64,000 nt of DNA. Source: Azolla caroliniana (taxonomy: Eukaryota; Polypodiophyta). This document shows positions 22,301 through 33,156 of this stretch, piece by piece. Under the pieces are notes generated by a model. That model did not search any database, was not told where the DNA came from, and saw only the letters and a list, made by a program, of their open reading frames with translations. Location: contig JBHGNT010000005.1 of the NCBI GenBank assembly GCA_043228905.1, positions 806,001 to 870,000 on the forward strand, in the 5' to 3' direction. The position numbers and the translations under genes were made by a program. Numbering within the stretch: position 1 is the stretch's first letter; each line of letters starts with the position of its first letter.

Positions 22301-22481
22301 GAAGCACATCCAGCGAAGATATCACTGGATCCGGGAAAGGATAGAAGACCGGGAGTTCGTGCTGACGAAGATCCACACGGACGAGAACGGGTCAGATATG
22401 CTGACCAAAGTGCTCACACCCGACAAGCTAGAAGCGTGCCGGAAGAGGGTCGGACTGGAAAGACATCCCATGCCGAAGTGA
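19332..22481 (+). CDS. Copia C Pol: protease, integrase, RT, RNase H
   Basis: 1049 codons from this ATG; the open frame actually begins at 19113 just after the gag stop and includes the zinc knuckle. Protease WVVDSGASFHL (DSG at about residue 21). Integrase zinc finger H-H-C-C (LWHKRLCHMS...KCTDCLAGK), core D210 (HTDVC), D272 (RADNGGEY), E307 (NGLAER). [52 protein letters not shown] at 725-728. RNase [52 protein letters not shown]. Ends HPMPK. It drives reverse transcription and integration. No envelope gene. Lineage Tork-like is a guess. Confidence 0.95.
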   Translation: MLITEEGELNVAGNETTWVVDSGASFHLTPERRYFSSYTAGEHGCVRMGNEGTCRIAGIGDVWLMTSTGCKMLLKDVRHVPEVRLNLISAGRLDDEGYMGSIRNGVMKFSKGSLIVARARKVNTLYLMNSRLCPEELNVAADTAGELWHKRLCHMSEKGMKRLAEDNLIPVKHVRLEKCTDCLAGKQNRASFHSRPPTRRSAPLELVHTDVCQVETKSHGGAQYFVTFIDDHSRKLWTAPLKTKDQVLSVFKELHARVERESGKKLKAIRADNGGEYRGQFEEYCRSMGIRLEFTVPKTPELNGLAERMNRTIMERVRSMLAHAKLPKGFWAEAMSTATYVINRSPSVPLDGDTPQKVWTGKEVSYRYLKVFGCLAYVHVAKDRRGKLDPKTRPCIFLGYGDDEFGYRVWDPVDKKIFRSRDIIFMEDKTLADWESEKKMKSSKSTGEDQLYKEQSRPARDRLALEEPAEEDENDIGTGPDPEMDSDEEESEEPVTEAPERRYPLRERRAPRRFPEPEHVLLTDEGEPESFEEAKHDTKSRRWLSAMQDEMDSLHENHTYELVELPKGKRALRNKWVFKLKPGDAGNPPRYKARIVVKGFQQKKGVDFDEIFAPVVKMTSIRTVLSIAASMDLEVEQMDVKTAFLHGDLEEEIYMQQPEGFEKKEKEHLVCRLKKSLYGLKQAPRQWYRKFDSFMTDEGYHKTQSDHCVFVKKFDGGDSLILLLYVDDMLIVGRDQVKIRMLKKALHRTFSMKDLGPARQILGMHIIRDRKKKQLWLSQEKYVTKVLQRFNMSEARPVGSSLPANCKLSGKQSPKTKAEKEDMMKVPYASAVGSLMYAMVCTRPDIGYAVGVVSRYMSNPGKEHWNAVKWILRYLKGTANVCLRFGSGKPELDGFTDSDMSADADTSRSTSGYVMTYAGGAVSWQSRLQKTVALSTTEAEYMAAVEAGKEIIWMKDFIRELGIRQEEYRLYCDSQSAIHLAKNAAYHSRTKHIQRRYHWIRERIEDREFVLTKIHTDENGSDMLTKVLTPDKLEACRKRVGLERHPMPK

Positions 22482-22491
22482 AGGGGGAGTT

Positions 22492-23204
22492 TGTTGGGAT
22501 TTCGGTCCCTCCGGACGGGATGTCTCCGGAGATAAATGACGGCAAGCCCGGTTGCGGTTACGGAACCGGATGATGAAGAGTACCCGGCATGAAGCCGGAT
22601 GAAGTGTACCCGGATGCGGATCCGGATGGTGAAGAGTACCCGGATACGGATCCGGATGACGAAGACCCCGGATACGGAGTCGGATGACGAAGACCCCGGC
22701 TACGGAGCCGGATGATGAATGTACCCGGAGAGAGATCCGGATGCGGGGACATATTTGTGAATATGTTTGCCAAGGGCCCTTGAGGCTATATTTGTAAATA
22801 GCCCGAAAGTCATATGTGTATAAATATGACTTAGGGCAAACAGTTTATGTTGTTGCTTATTTTTCTGTTTTTCCACTCAAGAGGAGTGAAGAGAGAGCAG
22901 CCGAGAGTGAGAGAGAGAGAGAGAGAGAGAGAAACGAGGAGGTCGTTGCCTCTGTGTATTACCGCCGCCTGTGGCGAGGACAGTGAGCTCAAGGTCGTCG
23001 CCTTGCAGCTCGCCATTGTATACTTCTCTGTATAGTGTTGGTTTGGAGTCTTGTACTCCCGTGGTTTTTCCCGTTTAGGGTTTTCCACGTTAATCCCTGA
23101 GTTATCGTGTCTTTCTCTGAGTTTCCTATTTTCTGTTGCATTGATTCGTGATTTCTCGGTTGTGGCCGAAACGGTGAGGGGAATCGAAGCGTTGATTCGC
23201 AACA
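22492..23204 (+). repeat. 3' LTR of copia C
   Basis: 713 bp, starts right after AAGGGGGAGTT, ends CGCAACA before the target duplication GAAGA. Differs from the 5' LTR at two sites seen by eye. Confidence 0.94.
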
Positions 23205-23209
23205 GAAGA

Positions 23210-23905
23210 GAATGAGAGCTAAGTCATATCGAAACAATGATGGTGGGGCTCAAGCCTTTTCATGCACATAATCTTAAAGGCAACATGTATCTTGAGTAGA
23301 AGAAACTTTATCATGACTTGAAGCTTTACAAGAAAATTTGTGTGGACATTTTCTAGCTCTTTGTGGAAGTGGATGTGATTCCACTATTGCCCCATATGTC
23401 AAACCCCTAAAGAAACATTGGTATTACCTAAAGTATAATAGATGTTTCTTGAGAACACAATAACTGTTTTTATCTCACTGATAATTGTTCCTAGTGTATG
23501 GTAATTCCTCTTTCTTACCTCATTTCATTTATGACTAGAGGGAACATTAAACACCAGTATTTAAAGCTTTGTATAGTTAGAAGTAACCCATTATTGTAGG
23601 CCATGCATGGTTTATCCTTACTATCAAGTCTTCACAAGAGGCCACTTACTATGCAACCAAGAGTGTAGAAATACACTACTAAGCTTTAGGGTTTAGGGTT
23701 CAAGTATTTGTTTAGAGGTTGTTTAGCTTTAGGATATGGCTTTTTCTTACGTGTTTTTATGTTCTTGGTGTAATTCCCTTCATGAGCCTTTGGTATAGAC
23801 TCAATTTCGATTTTGCTCTCAAAAGCTCTTTCTATATGTTTGTCAATTGTCATGGTAGCATTTTCTAAGAGTGAGAGAGAGACAGAAGTTTTTATTGGAT
23901 AATTG
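23210..23905. other. AT-rich spacer, nothing recognised
   Basis: No coding similarity seen. It contains a short TTTAGGGTTTAGGGTT stretch near 23685, too short to call a telomeric array. Confidence 0.5.
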
Positions 23906-23908
23906 TAG

Positions 23909-24122
23909 CTTTTTCTTCAAGCAAGAAATGGAACTTTCCTTGATTGGGTTAGAAAATGTTGGAAAGACATCGTTGGTGAATGTGATAGCGGTAACATTAT
24001 TGGATGACGTTTTGAATTTGATACATGTTTCGGACATCATTGGTGATTATGATTGACATGTTTTGGACATTGTATTCACAGATTGATGGACATAGTGGCA
24101 TAGTGAGGACATGACTCTTACG
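23909..24122 (+). pseudogene. ARL8-like small GTPase exon remnant
   Basis: After a TTGTAG acceptor, 23909-23990 encodes [20 protein letters not shown] then SLVNVIA, matching the start of ARL8 proteins with the P-loop G-x4-GKT, and ends at a GT donor where ARL8 continues TGGYSEDM. A second piece, 24082-24122, gives WHSEDMTLT in one frame, similar to GGYSEDMIPT, but with a stop in the frame set by the first exon. No further ARL8 exons were found in the next 1.8 kb. ARL8 recruits kinesins to lysosomes or vacuoles (family knowledge). Probably a broken fragment. Confidence 0.55.
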
Positions 24123-25906
24123 GTAAACTCTTACCCTTGTTTGAAAGCTTCCAATGATATGTTAAAAAATAAAACTGGTTTGAGAGTGAAATTAATTAGG
24201 TAGTTTCAAGCTTGTTATAACTCACAAGTTTAAAATTGTAAACATACAAGAGGATTGATTTTGATTGGACATTCAAGATGTTGTGATAGATATATCGTAG
24301 GTTTGGGCTACAATTTTTGTTTTCTATCTAATATATTATCTGAAAGTTCTTAAATCAACAATGATATACAATAAGATTAATTGGAAATTATCATATGTGA
24401 ACAGTTTATGCTTGAGACCTAGATGAGTAAATGAAAGGAAACTTGTATTATCATGTGGGAAGCAATGGCAATCACACATGTTTTCTTCATTGACAACGTG
24501 CTAAGGGGTCAGCTTGGGAAAGTAGAGGAATGTCGATGACAACAAAGGCTGTGCTTACAAGGATATAAGGCATATGTGTCATACCAACACCAAATCATGG
24601 AGATAATTTCTCACCATGTTTCCATTTTAGTAAGGTGGCTTTCTTCATTAAAAGGAGAAGGAAAAGTATGTATCTTTCGATTGTCTCAAGATCATGACAT
24701 TCTTAAAAGATTGTCTCATGGTTAGCCTCTATATTTTTATTATCATGGGGGCGATAAGGAGTAATTTTCTTGTATGGTTGTCTTTTTGTAGTGAATGAAA
24801 AATAATATGTATACTAGTTTCCTAAATTGATCCAACTATGAATATCCACATCATGTGCAACTTTGTATATTTGTTTTTCTTTGTAGTGCCATTCTTTTGC
24901 CTTGACCTTTATTTGTTAGTGCTAACCAATAACAAAGTTTGGACTAAAATGTTACAACTCACTAAATGGGTCTAATGGTATCGGTGATTGTTTTAGACTC
25001 ATGGAACAATGCTTCTATTATCACGGGGGGAGGGCTTTGTTCATTGAACTCAAATGATGCCATGTGGAGTGGATACTTTGATATATATTATCTAGGACTA
25101 TAATGATGTGGACTCTCTATATCCATATGTACATAGGGTGTCTTAAAGCCCATATGGTGTATCATACATCAGGGTAGGGGAGGAATAGTGCCAAAGTTCA
25201 AGGATAGCCAAAGTTGGATTTCCTCTAGTGAGTTGATCCATGGTGGCGTGTTCATAGAGAAATGCCCATATATGCTTGTAAATTTGCTTCATATAATATC
25301 CTCTATCTATGTTGCTATCTCATCTTGTGCTAAAATTTTTTTGGTATGTGCAATATTTATTTATTTTAGCATTTCCGGTTGACATTATCACTAGTAGGAA
25401 AGTAGCCGGTCAAATTTTTAAATTTCCGGTTAGGATCATAAGAAGCAGGAAAATCTCCAGGAGGGCTTATAAACTTTGCCCAACACTGGTTCAGACCATA
25501 ACATGAAACAAAATTAAAATTCCATGTTTAATGTGTGTGTTCTTGTTTAAAGAAACTTTAATCATTCATCTCTGATCAATGACTTTCAAATATGATGTGG
25601 CGACACAAATTTCCATGTAGTGTTTTAGGTGAGTCTACAGAAACACTTGCCACGCATTGAAGAAGAATGATTTCACAAAGAGAGAAAGCACCTGAAAATA
25701 ATTTGATAAAACCATGTGCTTGCTTGGAAGCCAGATAATGTGAGAAGCATATATAGAAAAGGTTAAGATTCTTGTTTTCCATTACTTCTTGAACAAGAAG
25801 TTATACCAAAGGAGTTCCTTTTCAAATATATTCTGCATTTTTTTTGTGGCTCAAAAGAGTATAAACTATGAATCTATCTATCTATCTATATATATGTATA
25901 TATAAG
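24123..25906. other. AT-rich spacer with no recognised gene
   Basis: Short ORFs only, none resembling a known family. The 3' UTR of the minus-strand GTPase probably ends in the right part, where CTAT/TATA microsatellite sequence (25875-25905) occurs. Confidence 0.5.
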
Positions 25907-28900
25907 TTAGTAATCAATGATGGGCTCCCCTACATTGAGGTTCCGTGAGATGTTGCAGGGTAAATCAAAAACCTTGGCCACGATCACCTTAAAAATCTTA
26001 TGTACATTAATGTTGTGGGTAACACTTGAGAAGAACAAGAATGCTTCCATGGATTTTGCATAAAATCTTGCCTGTAGCAAGCGAGACCATTGGGAGAGCA
26101 TTAGTAAAAGTTATTAAGACGAAAAAAAACAACAGGGAATGCACTTGTTACAATGATATGGGCTTCAATAAAATACATACATTCATCATGTCTCCATTCT
26201 CAAACAAATCTAATGAGCATATTAGGTTTTCCATGGGACCTGCAAAAATGGGCTTATGGTTTTTTATTAGGCGCCTATGTAGAGTTATGGTGTTTATCAT
26301 GGTAATCTGCCAATGATTCGGGTGACCTACACATACTGGTACTGTGGGAAGCTATTTTAACTTATACAATGTCTTGGCTTAGGGTTAGGGTTTAGGGGTC
26401 TCTCACCTGTCGAATGATGGCAATCTGAATCTCCTGTGGTAGATGAACAAATCGATCGTATTTCGTCCCGATTATCACTGTAATCGCAGCCTACACATAT
26501 ATATATGCATACAAACACAATTATGAGCCTCCGAATCCTACATACACACATATTTACATATACATATATACATATATATTTATGAAAACAATTCTGTGCC
26601 GTTACCTTGTTGCATTCTCTCGCTTGCACGAACCATCCCTTCACACTGCAGTTCAAATTATATTAGAAGAAGTTTAACAGGGTCTCTTCCATACATTAAT
26701 CATGAAAGCAATGAAAAATCCCCATGTGATTTTTAATGATTGTAACCCATCCTTACCTGACATGTGATGAATCATATACTTATCCACTTGAAATTTGTTT
26801 CTGCTATAACAGTGATCCCCCATTAATATTCATAATGATTCATCACAAACAGGAATCATGATAAATCGCTTGTTTCCCTGGACCTCACACACTCGAGTGC
26901 ACAAATCCCCATGAATAATACACATGCTAATGATAGTGATTCAAATACATAATGAACCAAGAAAGATCACTAGACCGCACATTGGATGGCATTAATCCCC
27001 ATGAATTTATAAGCCAATAATGATTGCAAAATCTTGTTTCTGCAATCGCAATGATCCCACATGAATTCATTAAACCCCAGGAGGGTTGCACCACTCCCCA
27101 TGGATTCACATAATCAGGGATTCCCCCACAATTCACCAATTAATGGTATATTAATGAGCCGCAAATTGTTTAATTTGGTCGAGATTGATTCCGAGTTATA
27201 ATTAACGCAAATCCGGATGAATCAAGATAAGGAATTGAATCATTAACGCAATTGGTGGCAACTGATAAAGAACTGTGGTTAATGAATCGATCACCAGTAA
27301 GTCATGTGTGTTTTTTTACCTGTGCAAAGTGGATCGACGCGTGAGATCGAACATTATGAAGATTGCAGACGCATCTGCACAGACCATAGGCAGCATGCTG
27401 GAGCATCGCCAATGCCCTGCATATACATACCACAACTCGTAGGATTACTCTGCACAGCAAAGCGAATTGCCTTCTAACCCCAACCTTTTCGCTTTACGAT
27501 TACATCGACCAGATGCAGGTTAATCCTTGGATTAGATGTTTAATCCCGAAAAAACGGTCTAAATAATCCACGATAATGAAATGAAAATAACCAGTCTAAG
27601 GACGCAGAGGATTTTACCACCGAGATCTCGTATGCTTAATGCGATGTTGACACTCTGCAGATTGAACACTTTCTCCACCCATGCCACTCCGATCGTCTCT
27701 ACATGATCCTCGCTTTGATCAATAGCCACATACTTCGCCTGTATAGATAGACGAGCTCTTATCAGTTCCATATTAATGGCTGTTAATCTTATGTAAATGG
27801 CTAATCTATCCATGATAAATCGCTTAAATGCCTAATCCTTATGTTAGGAACCAGAGAGAGTTTAATCTTCATCATCAAGGTTTATTAAAAAAGAAAGTGT
27901 TCTTTCCTCACGCTTCGATCCACAAACAGAACCCCCTAAATCTCTCCTTAATATCTATCTATGCTAATGATGTCCTAATCACTGGATTAAGGTTCATTAT
28001 AAAACACTCAAATAAGCACAGAGAAAAGAATATACTATGCATAGTTCTTATTCAATTAGTTAATAATCATCTATGGACACCGCCGCCCAAAGAAGCAGAA
28101 AAGTAGATGCTCGTGAGAATTACCGAGCTACTCATTTCGCATTTAATCAGTAGTTATGGCGTAGTCATGAAATAACTAAATAAGAAATGAGTATTATTTG
28201 GTTAGATATTAATTGTCATATCATTAATAGATCTATTTAATAGAGTTTCTGAATCCGGACTTTAATGCTATTATTTTAAAACATGAGTCCGATTGATTCA
28301 TTTCGATACTCTTATCATAATATGGGTTTTGGATTTCTGAATCACGTTAATATCATGATATGGGCCATCGATCGGGATCAGCGGAGAGAGAGATACAGAG
28401 AAATTTCACTGTTTGTAAGTTTGTAACGTCCTTGATTTCAACACGATAATGCTTTTTATTGAGTTAATGAATATGCTAATTAATTACGAGGCGATGATTA
28501 TAATTATGAAAACGGACAGTTAATTATAACGTTACTTAGTGCAAAGAGATGATGTTCCATTCAGACAGCTAACTATGATGCTGATTGATTAAAGAGTCAA
28601 AACCATATAATACAAACCGATTGATAGGCCGATCTGATTTTATGCCTTGAGGTAATGAGACGATCTAATGATTAGAGGTAATTAAGCAAAAGAATCCCGT
28701 GTGGAATTTACTTTATGATGATTAAATGCAAATGGATTAAACAAATATCATTACCATAAAACTCGTTTTTCCGGTGTCAGAATCACCAATTATGCCGATG
28801 TTGACGACGACAGTATCATTAGAATTAGAAGCGGCGTTAGGATTAGTAACAGAATAATTAGCATTAGAGTCATCATTAGGATCAAAATCAACATCACAAT

Positions 28901-29498
28901 TAGAAGATGAACTTCTGAGGCGTTGATACTTCATACGTGGTGCGAGGATTAACTCTTGAGTGTTAGCAGTATAATCACTGCTAATACAGAAACATCTTCC
29001 CAACACATCATACTTATGTAGATTAAGTGCCCACCACTTTCTCTTAATCCTTCTGATTACTCCCTGGCCCTGTTTGATCACCTTGCTAATCATACTTCCA
29101 TCTCTCTTCATCCCCATACCTCTCTGCTTAATTACTCTGTTTATCCCCTTATCATCGCTCCTCATCTCATCACTACCCTGCTTAATCACTCTACTAGATA
29201 CATCATCGTTGGCAAGGCATGATTTAATATCTGTGTTATCAAGGCTTGGTGTATCGTTATTCTTTAATACTCTGCTAATTACTTCTTTGATTTCTCCCTT
29301 CAATCTCTGCGTGATCTTTATTCTGCTACTAACTCTAAGAGTCGGATTAGTCCCATCCAGCTGCTTAATCTCTCCGCTAATCAGATCATTATTGGGTGAT
29401 CTGTACTCCTGCTCCTGCGTCACTCCGCTAATCATGTGCTTAAGGGACCAGTGTTTCTGCTTAATCTCGATATTATTGCTATTATTAGAACTCTGCAT
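25907..29498 (-). CDS. Spg1/SGP1-like small GTPase, six exons, long N-terminal extension
   Basis: Exons on the minus strand: 29498-28755, 27738-27618, 27416-27320, 26645-26606, 26490-26407, 26071-25907; GT-AG introns, phases join, about 416 residues from the first in-frame ATG. G1 is IGIIGDSDTGKTSFM; next KYVAIDQSEDHVETIGVAWV and SIRDLGG (G3, usually WDLGG); then MLPMVCADASAIFIMFDLTR; GWFVQARECN; G4 IIGTKYDRFVHLP; G5 FFSSVTHNINVHKIF; end NLNVGEPIIDY. This matches plant SGP1, fungal Spg1 and Tem1, which act in septation and mitotic-exit signalling through SIN-type kinases (family knowledge; the plant role is less clear). The roughly 230 residues before the P-loop are charged and repetitive (RVIKQ, KVIKQ), longer than expected; no ATG lies between the upstream stop at about 29571 and 29498, so an upstream exon is possible. 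Confidence 0.78.
26718..27110. repeat. Dispersed AATCCCCATGAAT-like motif in GTPase intron 3
   Basis: Six variants at about 26718, 26815, 26905, 26994, 27053 and 27095. Two of them sit in a longer diverged duplicate sharing TTGTTTCTGC and TGATCCC (26794-26830 against 27026-27075). Function unknown. Confidence 0.5.
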
Positions 29499-30002
29499 AT
29501 TAATTACTCTGGTAGTTTGTATGCCATGAATTACAAGCACTCTGTTAATCACTCTTAAGGTCTTTGTCAATTAATCTTCTCACCAGTGTCTTCATTAACC
29601 TCTGTTGGTGCTTAATTAGGCGCTAAAGACGACCCCGTTTTGCTGTAAACATGGCCATGCCCTCTCTTTCTCTCAATGATCTCGCAGATTTATTCAGGAA
29701 CTAATATTTTCTAACACCTTGAGGAATCACTAATCGCATGTTAATGAGTCTGCTAATCACACATTAAATCGTCTCTAAAATGCTCCAAACTCTTGATGGA
29801 TTAATTAATCCACCGAAAAAAATAGAGTCTTGTCAGAGCAAACTCCATCCCCCCAAAAGAGGCAGGACTACTCCTACAAAATTGTAATAAAAATGATAAA
29901 AAGAAAATTATAAATTGATCAAAAGGAAAAAGAAATATTTTTTAGGGAAAGTTTGAATGTTAGGATTAATGTGAGGATTACTGCTAATTCCGTGTACCTA
30001 GT

Positions 30003-30360
30003 GCTAATCCATGTCATTATTAGGGCCAATCCTAGGCAACTAGCGCTAACCATAAGTCTTTCTAGTGGACTCCAATTGTCACAAGCATTTCCAACGGATC
30101 CAACGAAATTTTGGACATTATCCAGGTGCTTTTCGTGGTCCTAGCCGTCCATGGGACACATCCCAAACATGTGATTATTGCTAATCCATGTAATTAGGGC
30201 CAATCCTAGGAAATTAGCGCTAACCATAAGTCTTTCTAGTGGACTCAAATGGTCACAAGCATTTCCAATGGATCCAATGAGATTTCCGGTGAGTATCTGT
30301 CAAGCAAGTGTTTTTCGTGGTTCTAGAAGTCCATGAGACACATCCCAAACATGCGATTTC
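30003..30360. repeat. Tandem duplication of about 178 bp
   Basis: Both copies carry GCTAATCCATGT, AGGGCCAATCCTAGG, CTAACCATAAGTCTTTCTAG and a final ACACATCCCAAACATG. The spacer 29571-30002 upstream of the GTPase gene holds many TTAAT and GCTAAT motifs and probably its promoter, but no box could be assigned. Confidence 0.75.
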
Positions 30361-30940
30361 ACGCATGTGTTCTCTCACCATGCCCATGACTTACCTTATA
30401 TCTCACACCTACACCTACACCTACACAAATACCTACATACATTCACACCCACACCTACACTATCCCGAGGATGCTTGTTCATCACAACAAGAATATCAAA
30501 AGAGAAGGGATGTTTGATAGCTACCTCAAATGTTGTGTGAAATCTGAATTGAGGAACTCTTTATCTTTTGCTTCGTGCATGTGGGTTGGATGGTTCCCCA
30601 CAACTCTCTTTGTGGCTTCGAAATCGTGCTCGTCCCCTTTGTTTTGTTCTACGCAGTTTCAAAACCTTTTTAACTTCTTTATGATGCTTAATTGGGTTAC
30701 AATGTGGACTACAACGTTTCTCCCTTTGAAATTATGTGTTGAAACCAATGTGCAATACATTCATTACCTATGTGGGGTCATCATTTTTCTTAAGATCGCC
30801 ACCATACTTTGAGTAAAGAGCATGCATGTGTATCAATAGTGGGGTTTGGTATGTTTGACTAGAAGTTGTGTAAGGTAGATGCATGCGCTAATCAATGGTT
30901 GGAAGCAATGTCAAATGGTAATGAGAGTTTCATATTGTGT

Positions 30941-31090
30941 GATCTCCTAATTAGGGAAAAGTATGTTATAGGACAAATGTGATTGACATCTTAAGGGCGT
31001 CCACCCCTTAAGTATGATCTCCTAATTAGGGAAAAGTATGTTATAGGACAAATGTGATCGGCACCTTAAGGGCGTCCACCCTCTCAAGAG
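30941..31090. repeat. 75-bp tandem duplication
   Basis: Units 30941-31015 and 31016-31090 share GATCTCCTAATTAGGG and CTTAAGGGCGTCCACCC. They differ at a few bases. Confidence 0.85.
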
Positions 31091-33156
31091 GAGTTGGAGA
31101 GAGAGAAAGAATAGCAAATGTTTGACATCTTCATTAAAGATCGATTGGTTTGCTCATGCCACATTTGGAATTCTTTTATTGGGCCAGTTCCCAAGAGCTC
31201 ATACGGTTCAATCTTACATGGGCCTTTTCACTAGAAGGATCCATCTACATCGATGTGCTCACTTGCACAACTTGGCCTATATCACGTGGATTTTTGGTCA
31301 TGTCATGTCCTTATTTATTTGAGGGAGATCCTTAGGTTTTGCTCTGAGTGGCAAGCTTCATAGGTTTTACGACACTCCTCTTGTCAAAGAGAAGTCATAT
31401 CTTCTTGTACGAAACATTATTTGCTTTGATATAAAGTTTGCTTGTTCCAAGGTTCTATTGCCTGCCTATGCATATCAAACAAACTACATACATATATACT
31501 TCCATCTTGTATGGTTGATCACAAATATATTTAAGTGAATGATGATCCCTCTAAATCAAAATATTGGTGCGAACACATGTTGTGCTGGAGCCGACAAGAC
31601 GTCTTTGAATGGAGTTTAGATTTGAAACACCATTAATCACAATTTTTTTATACTTTTTAAAAATTAACTTAAAATTTGATTGCCATATACTTTTTTACAC
31701 GTTGGATTTCTATGAAGATGTTTAGTTCTTTACTCCAAGTTAAAAAGATTAAAATCATTTCCCTTCTTTACATTTATGCATTATGCGTAATTTCAACTTT
31801 GATTTGAACTAGAGTGCAGAGGTTAGTAAGAACAAGGTACAACACTACATCTAGCACTTTGCTACAATCCGATATCTACCATAATTTCAGCTTAACCCTC
31901 ATCAAATTTCTCTCTTTGTGTTTATACATTGTTTTGGATTTGAACCCAAAGCCTTCTAACTTTTCGATACAAACTTGTGGATATTCATCATATTACTGGA
32001 CAAATCATTATGAATTTACCTTGTAATATTGAAATATGTTAAAGTTTTGGTGCCAACGAGGAAATAAACTCGACATGAATCCTTGCAAAAATTCATACCG
32101 TATTTGCATACCACATGACAAGACCTACTTCAAAACATGAAAGTAGTCAAAGGCACTGAATGTTTTGGGGAGCTATCTAGACTCCATTGGAGTTAGAATG
32201 AATTCATGACATTATAATATGGTTTGGATTGTGGACTTCGATGAAAGACATATAGCACAAACGCAAAAAACTAAATCCTACATTATCTTAGACTTTCTCA
32301 CATTGTTGAGAAAAGAGAAGGATTAGGTTGGAATCACACAACACTCATGGAACAACACAAGAATGTAGCTTCTTTTTTCTACATCTAAATCACACCATAT
32401 TGTGCTCATCGATAAATATATACATATTCCAAAGTATAAGGTGCATCGCGTATAGAGAGTAGAGAGAAAGCATATGAAGCTAAAGAACATGCGTTATTTC
32501 CTACATGCATGAAATTCCATGGTCCTTGATAGCTTTCTAAACTAATTCTATGCCCCATTTAGATAATGTGAACCCAACCTTAGGCTACTTTACTCCAAAC
32601 GTTTAAACCTTGCATATTTAAGGATTCATTTAGAATGTCACAAAAGTTGTTTACGCTCCATTTTCAGAGCACTGTTTCCTACTAGGAAAAACATTGTTCA
32701 AATTCAAACCCACATGAGCTGCATTGAATTCGCCTTGGTATACATTTGTATATGCACCAATGCATGACAATATTAGAATTCACACAGTTAAACATAGGCC
32801 AAGCCAATAGCATTAATTTTACTTTATTATCTTACTTTGTTCCCACCTAATTAGAATGGAGATTCAAAATTCATAAGATTTTGTTTATGAATAAATATAT
32901 TCAAACATCATTACAATAACCATTTTTATTGTGAGATTGTCGATGATGGCATGTGTAAAGTATCATAATGATTAATGTCATTGTTAAAGGACTATAATGA
33001 AATCCTCATGTGTCTTCGATTTAATTTGTTTGAAAAATATTTGTAATAAATTAGAGAAAAGAAGTCAATATCTTTGAAATACTTAGAAATTTCGCACTCC
33101 TACAATGCATATACTATTCAAAATTTCAACATTTGTCGATATTATTCAATTGCACA
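31091..33156. other. AT-rich spacer, nothing recognised
   Basis: Only short ORFs without family resemblance; no LTR ends, TIRs or RNA gene seen. Confidence 0.5.

Larger units (their letters stand above)
17691..23204 (+). mobile_element. Nearly intact Ty1/copia retrotransposon (copia C), TSD GAAGA
   Basis: Both LTRs are 713 bp (17691-18403 and 22492-23204) with TGTTG...CAACA ends, flanked by GAAGA (17686-17690 and 23205-23209). Comparing the LTRs by eye shows only two substitutions (near 17767 and 17785), so insertion is recent. Primer site 18407-18418, purine tract 22481-22489. gag and pol are in one frame, broken by a single TAG at 19110-19112. Every catalytic motif of protease, integrase, RT and RNase H is present. 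It lies between the dehydratase gene and the ARL8 remnant. Confidence 0.95.

Noticed and set aside
29499-29570. GTPase start at 29570
   Set aside because: The codon there is TTG, directly after a stop; the first in-frame ATG is 29498.
30471-30812. 113-codon ORF
   Set aside because: No recognisable domain, AT-rich surroundings, no splice or regulatory support.
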